64,000 bases of DNA from Progne subis subis. Lineage: Eukaryota; Chordata; Aves; Passeriformes; Hirundinidae. Position 1 is the first letter of the stretch; every line of letters starts with the position of its first letter. Shown here piece by piece: positions 43,254-54,474 of the stretch. The position numbers and the translations under genes were made by a program. The DNA lies in assembly GCA_022316685.1 (NCBI GenBank), contig JAKJHU010000083.1, forward strand, positions 248,001 through 312,000. Reading direction: 5' to 3'. A model generated the notes under the pieces. That model searched no databases. It was not told the DNA's origin and saw only the letters and a program-made list of their open reading frames with translations.

Positions 43254-45119
43254 GGATGATAGGTGATTGCTCTTGTAGACTGGCTGGCAGTGAAGTAGCC
43301 CCTTCTTCAAGGCTACATAATAGCTATAAAAATTCTAATTGTCTGCAGAGTATTGTGTAAATTATATTCAGTAGATGATGAATTAATGTCATTATGCCAG
43401 GTGTATTTGGATGTCCAGGTTTATTTGGATGGGAATAGGAATTCCAACACAAAAAACCTATTCTAATTTATTTAAAATAGGTGGCTGGTGACTGGACTAG
43501 AAAGGGGTGCCCAGGCTGGAGGAAATCTACCCAGTGCCTCTCCTCTGCTTCTCAGAGAGTCATGAAGAGGCTCAAGGTTTGTGGTAGTGCCCTGAGCCCC
43601 GTGGGAAAGCCTCTTGCATTTGTCTGGGGTCACTGGAGCTAGGAGCTGGTACCTGCCCCTCTGCCTGGTTCGTTTCCCCTCTGCTGTGGGAAAGGAGCTG
43701 TCTGGGATGGCTTTGTCATGGGTTTAGGATTAACTCTCCTTCTGGACTCCTTCCAGGTTGCTTTCTTGGGTCTCTCCTATCCAAGCATGATAAATTCTGG
43801 CTGGAAGGGTCCTTTCCTCCCCCTGGCAGTGCTTCTTCCCTTACCTCTTCCCTGAAAAGCTGAGTGTTATCTCTTGAGGCCCTGTGAGCCTCCATCCTCC
43901 AGGACTGCATCCTGCTGTGCCTCACTGCAGCTCTTCAGCTCATCCCCAGCATCTGGTGCAATTCCTGGGGAAACCAGTTCAGCCAGCTCCCAGGAAGGGC
44001 TGTATGGGACACCCAGACCATCAACGGGAAGGGGTGTGTACTGTGCCAGTCTCCTCCAAGGTGCACACCCATACTTTGTGCCTGTTTTATTTGTCAATAA
44101 TTGCATCCTGTCAGCAACACAGTAACCCAAATGAAGGTCTGGACTGTCCAAAGGGGTTTGTGGAAGATCAAACCTGCTCACTCCAGCCTATTGCTCCTTT
44201 GGCCAGTGTTTAGTACCCAGCAGGGTGTCTTGGGATCATGGCATCTGCTTGCATTTCTTCTGCTTCAGCCAAAGATTTGTTTTTCACAGATTGTGTGGTT
44301 AGTTGGATTATAAATTATTCATGACAGGCAACTTATCGTGTTTATCTGGAATAATTGGGCAATTAAGTCTGTTTAGGTATGTAAAAAGATTGTGCAGTGG
44401 CTTGTCTATCTTCAGGCCCTAAATTCTGCAAGAACATTTGATACGTATTTAATGCAGAATAACAACAACAACAAAAAAGTAAGGTAGAAGATACTCTCTG
44501 CTTTGGTGCACTGATCCACTATGAAGTGTTCATTTACACAAGTTTTTCATTCCAGTGGCTTCACTCATAAATACACACTAGCCCAGGATAAATTAGACTT
44601 AACTTGGCTCCTTCAGTCTGGAAAAAGTGTGAGGCCATAAGATCAGGTCTGCAACCCTGTCTCTGAAAACATTTTGGGCAGTTTATGCCAGCACCAGAAT
44701 TGCTTATAGCATTTAAAACCTTCCATCCTAGACACACGGGCCAGAGGATCACGCTCTTCTCTGCCCTCATCACTGCTGTACTATACTCAGATGTTGATGC
44801 TGCCAAGATAATGCAAAGTTTGGGGGTGAGAGGACCTTTAAATATCCAAGAGTGTATAGTTTAGTCCCTGGGCTACAGCCATTAGCTCCCATTGCTGTAG
44901 TTGTCCAGGAGGGTTCCCAAAGGAGCTGGAAGCTCATGAGCAAGACTACATCAGGGACCACTCAGAGCTGAATAAATGTGAGCCATGCAGTAAATGGATT
45001 ATTTTATTCTGTGTTACTAACAGGAAGCCGGGCTGCTTTTGAATGAATGTGTTACAAGTCTATTTACTCAGGGAGCAGCCTGAGCTCTTTACAGCATTAT
45101 AGCCGTGAATTGCATTGCT

Positions 45120-45735
45120 GCTGCACATGACACCCCGAGGAGCCCCGCGGCCCCGTGTATTCTTCTTTGGGCAGGAGGTAGCAGGGAATGGAAAGTTTTG
45201 AGCTCCTCTGCTCCCTCCCTCCCTCCCAGGCTGCTATTTTGGTTCTGCCGGAGACAATGCGTGAGCAGGACCGGAGGCTCCTGTTACTCAGGACGCCGTC
45301 CTTCGGCTGGCGGCGGGGCACGGGAGCAGCAGCAGAAAAAGGCACAGCGAGCCATTAGGCTTTCCTTGGCCGAGAGGGCTCCCGTGGAAGTCCCGCATCA
45401 CGGAGCGAGAGGGACCTGGGGCTGCACTTAGAGCACCTTGGCGTGCACGGCTCGGGAGGTTAAAGCCCAGGGCGAGCTCTCTGCCGTGCTCCCGGCCCCG
45501 GGAACAGCATCCTCCCGGCACGTACAGACGTCCGAACCTTTCATGCGCTCCTGCGGACAGGGAACAAAGGCTGTCTAAACAGGAGCTAGTGAGGCAGCAA
45601 ATCGCACAAGAAACCTTCCCTAATGAACTGGAAGGACTTGTCCCTTTGCCTCGGGCGGCGGCACCGCCGGCTTGCTTAGCTAGGCAGCGCCTTGTTTGGC
45701 GGGGGACCCGCACTCCGGGGGGAGCAGAGGAGCAG
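45120..45735. promoter_or_regulatory. CpG-rich island inside BSN intron 2
   Basis: About 45 CpG dinucleotides in some 600 bases. Includes CCGAGGAGCCCCGCGGCCCC, GGCTGGCGGCGGGGCACGGG and CGGGCGGCGGCACCGCCGGC. It is larger than the 37.8 kb island. Candidate alternative promoter or enhancer. No matching first exon with a coding start could be assigned. The 169-codon minus-strand frame across it is composition-driven. Confidence 0.55.
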
Positions 45736-46904
45736 CGCTGGGTCTGGCGCTGGAAAGGTTTCCTCTGCCCATCTGCTCTCCCTGCCAGCAAGGGCAAGCA
45801 CTGAAGGAGGGGATGCTCTCACTTCCTGAGGAGCTAGCCATGGGGGATGCTGCCAGGGAGCACCGTCCTGCCTGTGACGGCGGATCGAGGTTAGTTGCAA
45901 AGCTGTTGGGCGTGCAGTTGTTTCCTTTGCTTCATCCCTGTGTCCGTGGTTGCGTGGTGCAGGGAAAGATGGACCGAGCAGTGAGGTGCAGGAGCCGGAG
46001 GTCATCTTTGAAACTGCAGAGCCTCGTGGGGGTCAGCGCCTCCTGATGCCCTTTAGGGAGAGGAGATGTGCTCAGGTAGCCTGGGGTTGGTTCAGGGAGC
46101 GCTAACCAGAGAAGGGAAAGTGGTTGAGAAGTGACTCATAGGATGAAATGGCACTGTCTTATTTCGCAGCTCGATTCTCTGGACAAACGCAGTTTCCCAT
46201 CTGCTTATTTGCAGAGAAGGAGATGAGTTTGGGGGTTGGTTCCTCTCACTCGCCAACAAACGAGCAAGTTGATTATTTTCTGGCAAGCATTAGCAGGATG
46301 ATTACTGACGGCCCCGGTGGCTTCCCCTTCTGGACAGGAAGTGCCAAAGACTAGATTTTATTTGTATTGAGATGTTTGAAGATAAAGATGAGCATAAGGT
46401 GATCTTTTTCACAAGTGACTCGGTGCCTCAGTGACCAATTCCCCTGTCAATTAAGTGCTGAAAGAACTCCTAATTGCACATTTTCTCTGGAGCCCTGGAT
46501 TCTCCTCAGTCTACTTTAGATTTGGACCAGGAAGCTTCAGCCCACGCTGCCTGCATGTTTGCATCCGCCTCCTCTCCACCTGGATGCAGGCGTGAATTCT
46601 GGTGATGTCTTGACACGCAGCCTGGCCCCGGGCACACAACAGCTCCTGCACCCTGGGCTGCTCATGGTCCTCCCGAGGCACCTCAGGAGACACCATCTCC
46701 CGGTGTTATCTGTTCCCCTCAGCTCGGGCTCTGGCTGATACACCACATCACAGCCTCCACGGGATGCTTTGCCAGCTCCTCTTTGCATTGGCATGTGGGC
46801 TGTGCACGTATCCAAACAACCAGGGCTGCTTTTCCTACCCTCCACACACGAGCTCCGTGGCAAACTGTCCCTGCGCTGCTGTAGGAGAACTCAGCAAAAG
46901 GAAC

Positions 46905-47042
46905 AGTGGAATGGTTTGGGTTGGAAGGGATCTTCAAGATGCCTTGTTCCAACCCGCTGCCATGGCCAGGGACACCTTCCACTAGATAAGATTGCTCGGG
47001 GCCCCATCCAGCCTTTGCCTCAAACACTTCCAGAGAGAGTTT
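46905..47042 (-). mobile_element. CR1 LINE 3' end fragment
   Basis: GTGGAATGGTTTGGGTTGGA, AGGGATCTTCAAGATGCCTT, GCTGCCATGGCCAGGGACAC, CTTCCACTAGATAAGATTGC, then CCCCATCCAGCCTTTGCCTC. It is an antisense CR1 3' terminus of about 135 bases. Confidence 0.9.
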
Positions 47043-49504
47043 AGTTCTGCTATAAAACAAACCCAAAACTTCAGAAAAAGGTTTATATTGGTGTTTGCCA
47101 TGCGCTCCATCAGCTAGTCTGGGATGGTGTAGGAAACATGATCCACATGGTACCTTTAATTTTTTCCCTGCATCAGCAGCTCCTGCAGGATTTGCTGAGC
47201 TTTCCCTGCTGTCCTTCAGCCATTCCCACCTCCTGCCTTCCCAGCAGTGTCCCAGCTCCCCACAACTTGCTGTTCTCTCTGTTCTCTAGGCAAGGGCTGC
47301 CTTCTAGCACTGCCTCTTCCCTTGGATCAGGATATTGTTTAATTGCAGTGTGTGTGTGGCTTTGGCAGATTTTAGTATGACAATGTAAAACATGAGACAT
47401 GCCCCCCAGAGAGTTCCTCAGGAGTGGATCCGGGAGGCATAGATGGAAGGGACATTTCGCCAACCAGCTGATTTTGTGAGACAACAGTTCTTGATGGGCA
47501 GGCAGAGCTGGGCACTCTCAGGCAGGGCACTGGCAGCTCTCAGGAGAGGCCAGACTGTTGCAGTGTTCCTCCAGGGTAAGCCAGTAGCAGCCATGAATGA
47601 AACCTGTCTGCATCCAGTCAGTGATCCTGCTGTTAAGCCTCTCTGTTAGCCTGATTAACACAGTACCTTCATTACCCAGTTCCAGCTGGGGTTATTTTTA
47701 TACTCATACTGGTGCCTGCAAAAGGCAGAGGGAGCTGTGACCGTGGCCTTGGGGTGCATCTGCTGGAGGGGGGCTTCATCTGGGGGGGACTCTACCGGGG
47801 GTGCCCTGTCGTGCTCTTCCCAAACACAGTTGAGGGTTTTTTTCAGGATTTCCAGTTTTGTAGAATTGTTAAATACACGTTTTTGTCAACTCACAGAAAA
47901 CCCACATTCCTTTTCTGTTCTGAATTCCCATGAGCTTGGTTTCTGTTTTTTCAGCTCATTGTACATCTTGCCTTGTGCCAAAGGTTGACTATGGGTTGTA
48001 TCTTCTGCTGAACAAAGCTCCTTTTCTCCGTCCTGTCCAAAATGGACACCTTTGGGTGGGATTAATCATGCTGGACTCAAGATGACTTGGGAGCTGCTCT
48101 TCCCAGTCTAAAATAATTGTTTTAAACAGATCAGATGGACTGAGCCCTATGGCCTCCTCTGACACAGGGTGTGTAGCTAGCAAGGTCGATGGCTTTGGCT
48201 GCAGCGAGGTCTAAGTGGGTAGAGCTGTTGAGGAACCATTTCATCTCACGTCTCCAAAGTCATAAATATGGTAATCTAAATATGGTCTCTCCTTTTTGGT
48301 TTTATTATTCTTCTGTAGTAGGATAGCATCCTGGGCAACCTCCAAATGGCCCAAAATAACCAACCCTCAGCAAAGACAGAATTACTCTTTATTATAATCC
48401 TAAATTTTGGCGTGAAGATATCTTGGATGTTCAATTACGATGTTTTTCTGCTTACAATGCTCATTTTAAAGCTTCTGCCCACTGCAAAGGCTAAACTCTA
48501 TACTTGAGATACTTTTAGAGCTGTATTGTCTTATCTCAGGGGAACAAAACAACCTGCACATAACCAGCACTCCCTCACATCTCCTGGTAACAAATACTGG
48601 GGATGGGCTATTTTCTCATAGTCTCCTAAAATAGGTGGTGTTAGAATAACTGCAGAAGCCTTATAGACACCCAAGCTGTGTCTATCATTTCAGATCCTTT
48701 TACAATGTGTGCTTTTCTTGGTGTTTTTCTAGATGGTTTGGAAACCGCAGTGCACAGGGGTGAATCTTGGTCTGCCTTATGTACCTGCTCTGCAGAGGGT
48801 CACAATCTAGCCCACCATGCCTGTAATTTTATATGTGTGTGTGTGTCTATATATATTTAATTTAAAATTCTTATCGGTGTCTAAATCTGCACTGGGCAGA
48901 GCCAGCATGCTGTGGATATTCCTGCTGCAATTTTTTTTTAAGAAAATGCTGATTGGAAAGTTTTCATTCCTAATGGGATTTGCAAATGGTTGGTGCTCAC
49001 AGCACCGAGGGAGGAGGCACATCTGGCAGCTGTGACCCAGCAAGCACTGCCACTTGCTGACCTACCCATGCACTGGGGAATAATAAGATTTGGAAGGGGG
49101 TTTTGAGAAATATTCTGGGATGTTGGAGGGCTCTGTGGTGGGAAAGGTAATGCTGGTGGTCATGGGTGTGTTGGGCACTGTGTGCAGGCTGGGGCAGGTC
49201 AGGTATCAGGTAGAAACATTCCAAATGTCCATACAGATGGGATGGTTCAGGCTATCAAAGCTTGTGAGATCAGAACAGACATAAAATACCCTATAGATGA
49301 AAGGCCTGCAAGCTTTACCTCCCTGAGTCTTCTGCTGAGCCCAACATGCAGTCTTCTGCATGTGTATAATTTGCTTTAATGGTTAGAAACATCTGCTGTT
49401 AAAAGTGATGCTTAATATATTTGGCTTCCACTTCCAGTCATTAGTTCTTTTTATGCCTTTTTTGCCTAATTAACAACCTTTTAGTACCTGATACTGTTTC
49501 CACT

Positions 49505-49640
49505 GAATGTGCTGCTATATCGTAATCAAGTCACTTCTTAATCTTCTCTTTGATAAACGAAAAAGATCAACCTCTTCAGTTCTCTCATTTCAGACATTTT
49601 CTGCATCCCTGGAGTCACTCTTAGAGATCCGGTCTATATC
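49505..49640 (-). mobile_element. Old CR1/L3-like LINE remnant (probable)
   Basis: AATCAAGTCACTTCTTAATC, TTCTCTTTGATAAACGAAAA and TTCAGTTCTCTCATTTCAGA resemble the antisense CR1-clade segment reading TCAAGTCACCTCT-A--CTTCTCTT...CTCTTTGAGTCTCTCA. It is degraded beyond subfamily assignment. Confidence 0.45.
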
Positions 49641-49832
49641 TCCCACAGTGTTTTACTAACCTCCTTAAAATGTCCGTGGGGAACCATGGAGGGCTCTGGA
49701 AGGAGTCCTTTGGTGCTGGAAGAGGAGTCTGAGCCACCTCCCCACTCTCCTTCCAGCTCCAGGCTTCCTACATGGTCTGAACACAGGTTTGCTAGGCAGT
49801 AGAGCCTCATCTTCATCGATATTTAAGATATG

Positions 49833-49899
49833 GGGGGCTGGAACAAGAAGATCTTTAAGGTCCCTTCCAACCAAAACCATTCTGTGATTCTGTGGTTTT
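49833..49899 (+). mobile_element. CR1 LINE 3' end fragment, very short
   Basis: GAACAAGAAGATCTTTAAGG, TCCCTTCCAACCAAAACCAT, then TCTGTGATTCTGTGG. About 65 bases of the sense CR1 terminus including the terminal octamer repeats. Confidence 0.88.
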
Positions 49900-49979
49900 A
49901 CCAAAATCCACTGTGTGTGAGTGGTGCTGCCCAGTAGTGAGATGATGATACCTCGGCAGTGGTGAATTCTCCTTGCCCC

Positions 49980-50205
49980 CAGCTCAGCCAGGTAACCAGT
50001 CTGAAATCCATTTAGCATATTCACTATTTATATTCTATAGTGCTTTTTATTTTTGTGTCAGCATGTCATACAATACTAGGTCAAAACACCTCTTGGACAT
50101 CAAGGATATTGCTTCTGTGCATTACTAATATCAGATGTGCAGAGAATAAAATCAGGTTTGCTTTGCTGTGATTTATTTTTCCTAAAACCATGTTGATGGG
50201 CATAC
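49980..50205 (-). mobile_element. Old CR1-clade reverse-transcriptase region remnant (tentative)
   Basis: The order GTAACCAGTCTGAAATCCAT, then AGGTCAAAACACCTCTTGGA, then TAAAACCATGTTGATGGG, resembles the antisense RT region of CR1-clade LINEs, where the same phrases surround a CCCATGTTG-type ending. No reading frame survives. Confidence 0.4.
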
Positions 50206-50841
50206 TTGTGTGTCCTTCAGTTCTCTGCACTGTCTTTCTGCCTTGGACAGACGTCAGTCTCCCTGTCCCCTTCAGGCCATACCTTTTGCCTTCTTCAAGC
50301 AGAGTATTCTTCCAACCTCCTAAAATTTCCTCTTAAAAATGAACATCAGCACACAGCAGTTTTCTTAGTTCTCTTAGAGCTCTTGGATGCAAAATTATTC
50401 AGTTCTGCCAAGTTTAAATATCTTCTGGTGCTGGTAGATGTTGTTGAATGTTCTTCTCAATTGCTAATAGGATGGAAATGCTTCATCCTCATAATGAGTG
50501 TTATCCTGCTTGTTCCCAAATGTTCCAGGACAGTGATTACAGCATGTCCATCATATCTGTCTCATTAGCAGTTCCTCCATCTTCACCCAGTGATGGACAC
50601 CTATCCTTTCTAGGAAGACTCTGGGTGTAAATCTTTACTAATCCAACCCCTGAAGCTTTTGATTTGATGAAGAACTGGGCAAACAGGACACAGAAATTGA
50701 TGGAATGGGATTATTTCTTTAACTTGCATCACGATCCTCTAAATGCTTCTCTTCTAGCTTGCAGATTCATCATGCAGGGGGAAGATGCCCAGAAGACAGT
50801 AGAGAGAAATAGGGGAAAATAGTGATTTAGAGAAAGAATGA

Positions 50842-50855
50842 TTTTTTTTTTTTTT
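50842..50855 (+). repeat. Poly(T) run (T14)
   Basis: Fourteen T residues after GAATGA, followed by a pyrimidine-rich stretch up to about 50920. Confidence 0.8.
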
Positions 50856-53522
50856 CCTATTTCTTTATCACCCAGACTTTTCCCTTCTCCTTTCTCCTCC
50901 TTGGAGAAAGGATCTTTGGCAAGACAACTCAGCCCTTCCTCTTTTGCTGTCTTCCCTGCAGCATCCTTTAAGTTGTCTTTGATCTGTGTGACACACCCAC
51001 ACGGTGTGTCATCGGTTTCATCAGTGGAGGCTGGCCAGGCAACCAGGCAATTTGTGATAATCCCAAGTCAATTTACATTTCAAATGCTTGCTCTGGGAGC
51101 TGATGGCCCACTGTATTTCCTGCAGCTTTCTCCTGCTCCCCAGGACAGATGTTCCTCAGCAGTTCCTCACCAAGTCGCCAAGGGCAATTGGATGCTCCTA
51201 TCCCATCTAAAACACCCCCTGGCTTTTTCCTATCTGGGTAGTAGGTTCATTGTGAAAAGTGAGAAGGTTACAATGATCCCATTGTTCTTCAGCCCTGAGC
51301 TGAGGGAGGTCCTGGTGAGCTTGTCCATGAGCCATGGGCAGCTTCTGTGGCCCCAGGACCCAGGCACAGTGCCTCCCACTGCCTGGATTTTCCTGGAGGA
51401 GCCTTGGCCAAAGGCACAGTGGGGACTGTGTGTGGCACAGTGGATCTCCTGTTCCCCCAGTTTCCACCTCACTAAGGGTCCTAAAGTGCAGGTAAGGAGA
51501 TTATGCAGAGAGAGAAGGTTTGAATTTCTTGCATCTTGGGAACAAGAACCTGAATAGAGAGACTTGGTTCTCCCTTAATTTGAGCTGATTCGGATGGTGG
51601 GCAAAGCTGATGGGATTTTGGTAGACACTCTCTTGAAATAGAACTGAGGGAAGAAATTCCAGGGGGTGTGAAAGCAAAAATAACGCAAGAAATTCTGGAT
51701 GTCGGAAGAGAGACGGCAAGACCCTAAGAAATTATAAAAACTAAAGTACTATTTTCAGGAGCTAAATATAATGGGCTCCTTTGGAACAGCTTGGAGAAAC
51801 AACAAAGTGGCGCAAAATTGCTGGGCAAAATTGAGGCTGTTTTCCCTCAGCTCCAAGCGAAGGATTCGAGCGGAGGCTGGTGTAGAAAGTGGCGTGGGAG
51901 CTCAGCAAGTACAGGGAGGTCTGGGAAAAGCACAGAGCTGATGTGCAGCCAGGCTTGTAAGGTGATGGGTGGAGCTTTGCTGGAGGCAATGCCAAGCCTT
52001 GGCACCCGGCAGGTGCTGGGTGGAGAGGAGAAGGGGCGCGGTGGGCAGGTGGGGGTTTCATCTACCCCCCATGAATTTGATCCCATCTTTCCTAGCTGAT
52101 CTGAATTTCCTGGTTTTAAAAGTATATTATTTGAAGTCTGACCTTTATGAGAACCCTTCTGAGGAGTGGACTTGTAAGGAGGGGTTTAGGGCTTATCTGC
52201 CACACCTCTCGAGGATCGCCGTCATGTCCCATCATGAGGCCTACAATAACAACTGCATCGCTGCAGGCAGCTCCTTTGAGCAGAAAAAGGTTGAAATGTG
52301 CCTGTTGTGTGGTTGGAGTGTAGGGGGAAAAACCCTGTGGCCAAGTGCTGAATCACGTGCTAGGACCAAAAGGCCAAGCAGGCCTGGAGCTGAGGGACTG
52401 GGCAAGGTGATTAATGTCTCTGCAGCAGGGATTAAGCTGAGCCTTAGGGGTGATCCCTAACACTGGAATGAGGAGATGGATTCTGGAATGAAAGGCAGGA
52501 AAATCCACGGCTCATGCAGTGGGTGCAGGCCTGTGGGATGTGCAGCCCCCAGAGAGCACAAGGGCCAGCAGCTGTTCTGTGCTGCCCCTGCCAGACCTGT
52601 CTGCTTGTCCTGGGTGCTGCTCTGGTTTTTGGGGATGTTATGGGCCTTTTTGCCACCTTAGTTGCTTGTTGTGGAGAAGTCTTTTGCAAGAAGACCTGGC
52701 TGTCCTCTTGACTGTGCTGTATATTAATACCTGTGGAGCTGCTGAGCATCCTGGTGATTCCTCATATGGAAAGGCTCTACAGCCTCTTTAATTAACTTAA
52801 TTTAGACATTAATGTGTCACAGGGAACATCTCTCATGGGGAAAGTCTTTCGTTTATCACTGCTTAGCCAGGGAACTGTTCTATTTTTCATTTGCATGCAA
52901 AAGTTAATCGTGGTGAGAGTGAAAATTAACCCTTTACTTCCCACCCTGCACTCTCCTTCCTGGAAGTCCGGATGCATTGTGCAAGGGGCAGCACTCTTTG
53001 CACTCCCTTGTAGCATTCCAGAGCCAAATTTTGAGGTGGAATATCACAACCACTGCACTGATTCCAGAAAATCCATCTCTGCTAGCCCCAGGGAAGCGCT
53101 GAGCACAGCACAGTGGTGTTTCCTCATTTGGCCTTGGCTATTCTCTTTGGTATATCTGGTCACCAAGCGGGAGGGAAAAAATGGGCTTTGGGGAGTCAGT
53201 GGAACTCTGAGCCCTTGGAAAGGCCCCTCTTCCCTCAGGAGAGGCAGAGCCTCATGGCAAGCAGTCACTTCACAGCAGAAGCCTTGGAAGCAGACCAAAG
53301 CTAATTAAAGCTGTCGTGCTGTGCCGTGGGTACCTGTGACAGATGGGGGCTGCTCGCCCTGGCTGCGAGGTACTGCTAGTGAAGAACATGGTACCAAAAT
53401 GTTTTTCAGGGCCTCATGGCTGGTTCCTGCGGCTGTGTGGTGTCTTATTTGGGGGAGGTAAGGGCGTACCGGGGCTGTACCTGCCCATCACTCACTGCCC
53501 ATGTCCTCTCCTTGTCTCACAG

Positions 53523-54353
53523 GTGAAGGAATGGCTGTGCTTGAACTGCCAGATGCAGCGGGCTCTGGGGATGGACATGACCACCGCTCCTCGCTCCAAG
53601 AGCCAGCAGCAGCTGCACTCCCCTTCGCCGTCCCCCTCCCAGTCCCCGGCCAAGCACCCGCAACCCCCGGCTGCAGATAAGACCCCGCCAGCCTCCCGCC
53701 CCCTGCCACAAGAGCAACCCAAACCTCAGCCCACAACGCCGCAGAGGGAACCGCACGGCCCAGGACAGCCAAAACCTCAGGAGGCGGCCAGGTCCTCCCC
53801 GCAGCATCAGGCCAGGTCCTCCCCACAGCATCAGGCCAGGTCCTCCCCGCAGCATCAGCAAGCCAAGCCTTCCCCCTCTGAGCAGAGAAAGACGCCAGGA
53901 GATGCGGGGGCGAAGCCTGCTGCCCCGGCCCCTGGGGCTGGAGCACCGGAGCAGCCCCAGGAGGGGCTCACAGGGAAGCTCTTCGGCTTCGGGGCATCCC
54001 TCCTGACCCAGGCCAGCACGCTCATGTCTGTCCAGCCAGAGGCCCCTGCTCCGAGCCAGCCGTCTCCTGGCAAAGTGCCTCCAAAAATTGTCTTCAGCGA
54101 TGCCAGCAAAGAGGCTGGTCCCAAAGCCCCAGGGGCACAGGGCCGGGCTGGTGCCGCACCGGCTGCGAAGCCGGGCAAACCGGAGCAGGGCATCAAGCCA
54201 AAGGAAGTGCCGAAAGCGAGGGTCTCGTGCCCCCTCTGCAAGGCGGAGATCAACGTGGGCTCCGGTGAGCCCCCCAACTACAACACCTGCACAACCTGCC
54301 GGCAGCAGGTCTGCAACATGTGTGGCTTCAACCCCACACCTCACCTCGTGGAG
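53523..54353 (+). CDS. BSN: BSN exon 3: end of zinc finger 1, disordered linker, most of zinc finger 2
   Basis: Begins after CTTGTCTCACAG in phase 0 and encodes residues 188-464 (277 codons), ending GTG-GAG|GTAAGG in phase 0. VKEWLCLNCQMQRALGMDMT supplies C193/C196, completing zinc finger 1, and TTAPRSKSQQQLHSP follows as in human. Residues about 205-325 are a proline-, serine- and glutamine-rich disordered linker with a triple ARSSPQHQ repeat at 276-299. The conserved EGLTGKLFGFGASLLTQAST and PKIVFSDASKEAGPK segments follow. Zinc finger 2 begins with C423/C426, C443/C446 and C451/C454 and breaks after GFNPTPHLVE. Its last CxxC must be in exon 4, outside the window. There is no frameshift or internal stop. 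Confidence 0.97.
53787..53858 (+). repeat. BSN: Three in-frame 24-base tandem repeats in BSN exon 3
   Basis: Three consecutive 24-base units (53787-53810, 53811-53834, 53835-53858), identical except for single substitutions such as CCCCG/CCCCA. Each encodes ARSSPQHQ. Near-identity at the DNA level indicates recent duplication within a disordered linker. Confidence 0.95.
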
Positions 54354-54468
54354 GTAAGGGGGCTGGCGGGGGCGGGCATCTTCTCATTCAAGGGTGCGTG
54401 CTCTCTCCTATCTTAAAACGGAGAAAAAAATGGGGTGTTTGCTTTCAAAGGTCTATAAAAAAAGCTTT

Positions 54469-54474
54469 AATAAA
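54469..54474 (+). terminator. BSN: Possible intronic polyadenylation signal in BSN intron 3
   Basis: AATAAA in AGCTTTAATAAACTGCTG, 116 bases after the exon 3 donor. If the donor were skipped, the frame would continue for 20 residues (VRGLAGAGIFSFKGACSLLS) to a stop at 54414-54416. The motif is common by chance, and the downstream region is only weakly GT-rich. Confidence 0.35.

Larger units (their letters stand above)
30715..53522 (+). other. BSN: BSN intron 2 (22.8 kb)
   Basis: Bounded by GTAATG and CTTGTCTCACAG. It contains CR1 fragments at 31.6, 32.7, 42.8, 46.9 and 49.5-50.2 kb. Homopolymer T runs lie at 34116-34131, 43242-43253 and 50842-50855. CpG-rich islands lie at 37.84-38.11 kb and 45.12-45.73 kb. 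Shorter GC-rich or conserved-looking pieces lie near 37.57-37.83 and 40.02-40.13 kb. I found no nested gene. The longest open frame (50838-51557, 239 codons) has no recognisable domain and is treated as chance. Confidence 0.85.

Noticed and set aside
45288..45797. 169-codon minus-strand frame in intron 2
   Set aside because: It lies in the CpG island, where low stop density explains it. No recognisable domain.
50838..51557. 239-codon open frame on the + strand in BSN intron 2
   Set aside because: Longest free-standing frame in the window, but it starts in a poly(T) run, shows no domain or family resemblance, and has no splice or promoter context. Chance is the simplest reading.
53517..54344. 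275-codon minus-strand frame
   Set aside because: It is the antisense shadow of BSN exon 3, whose + strand identity is certain.
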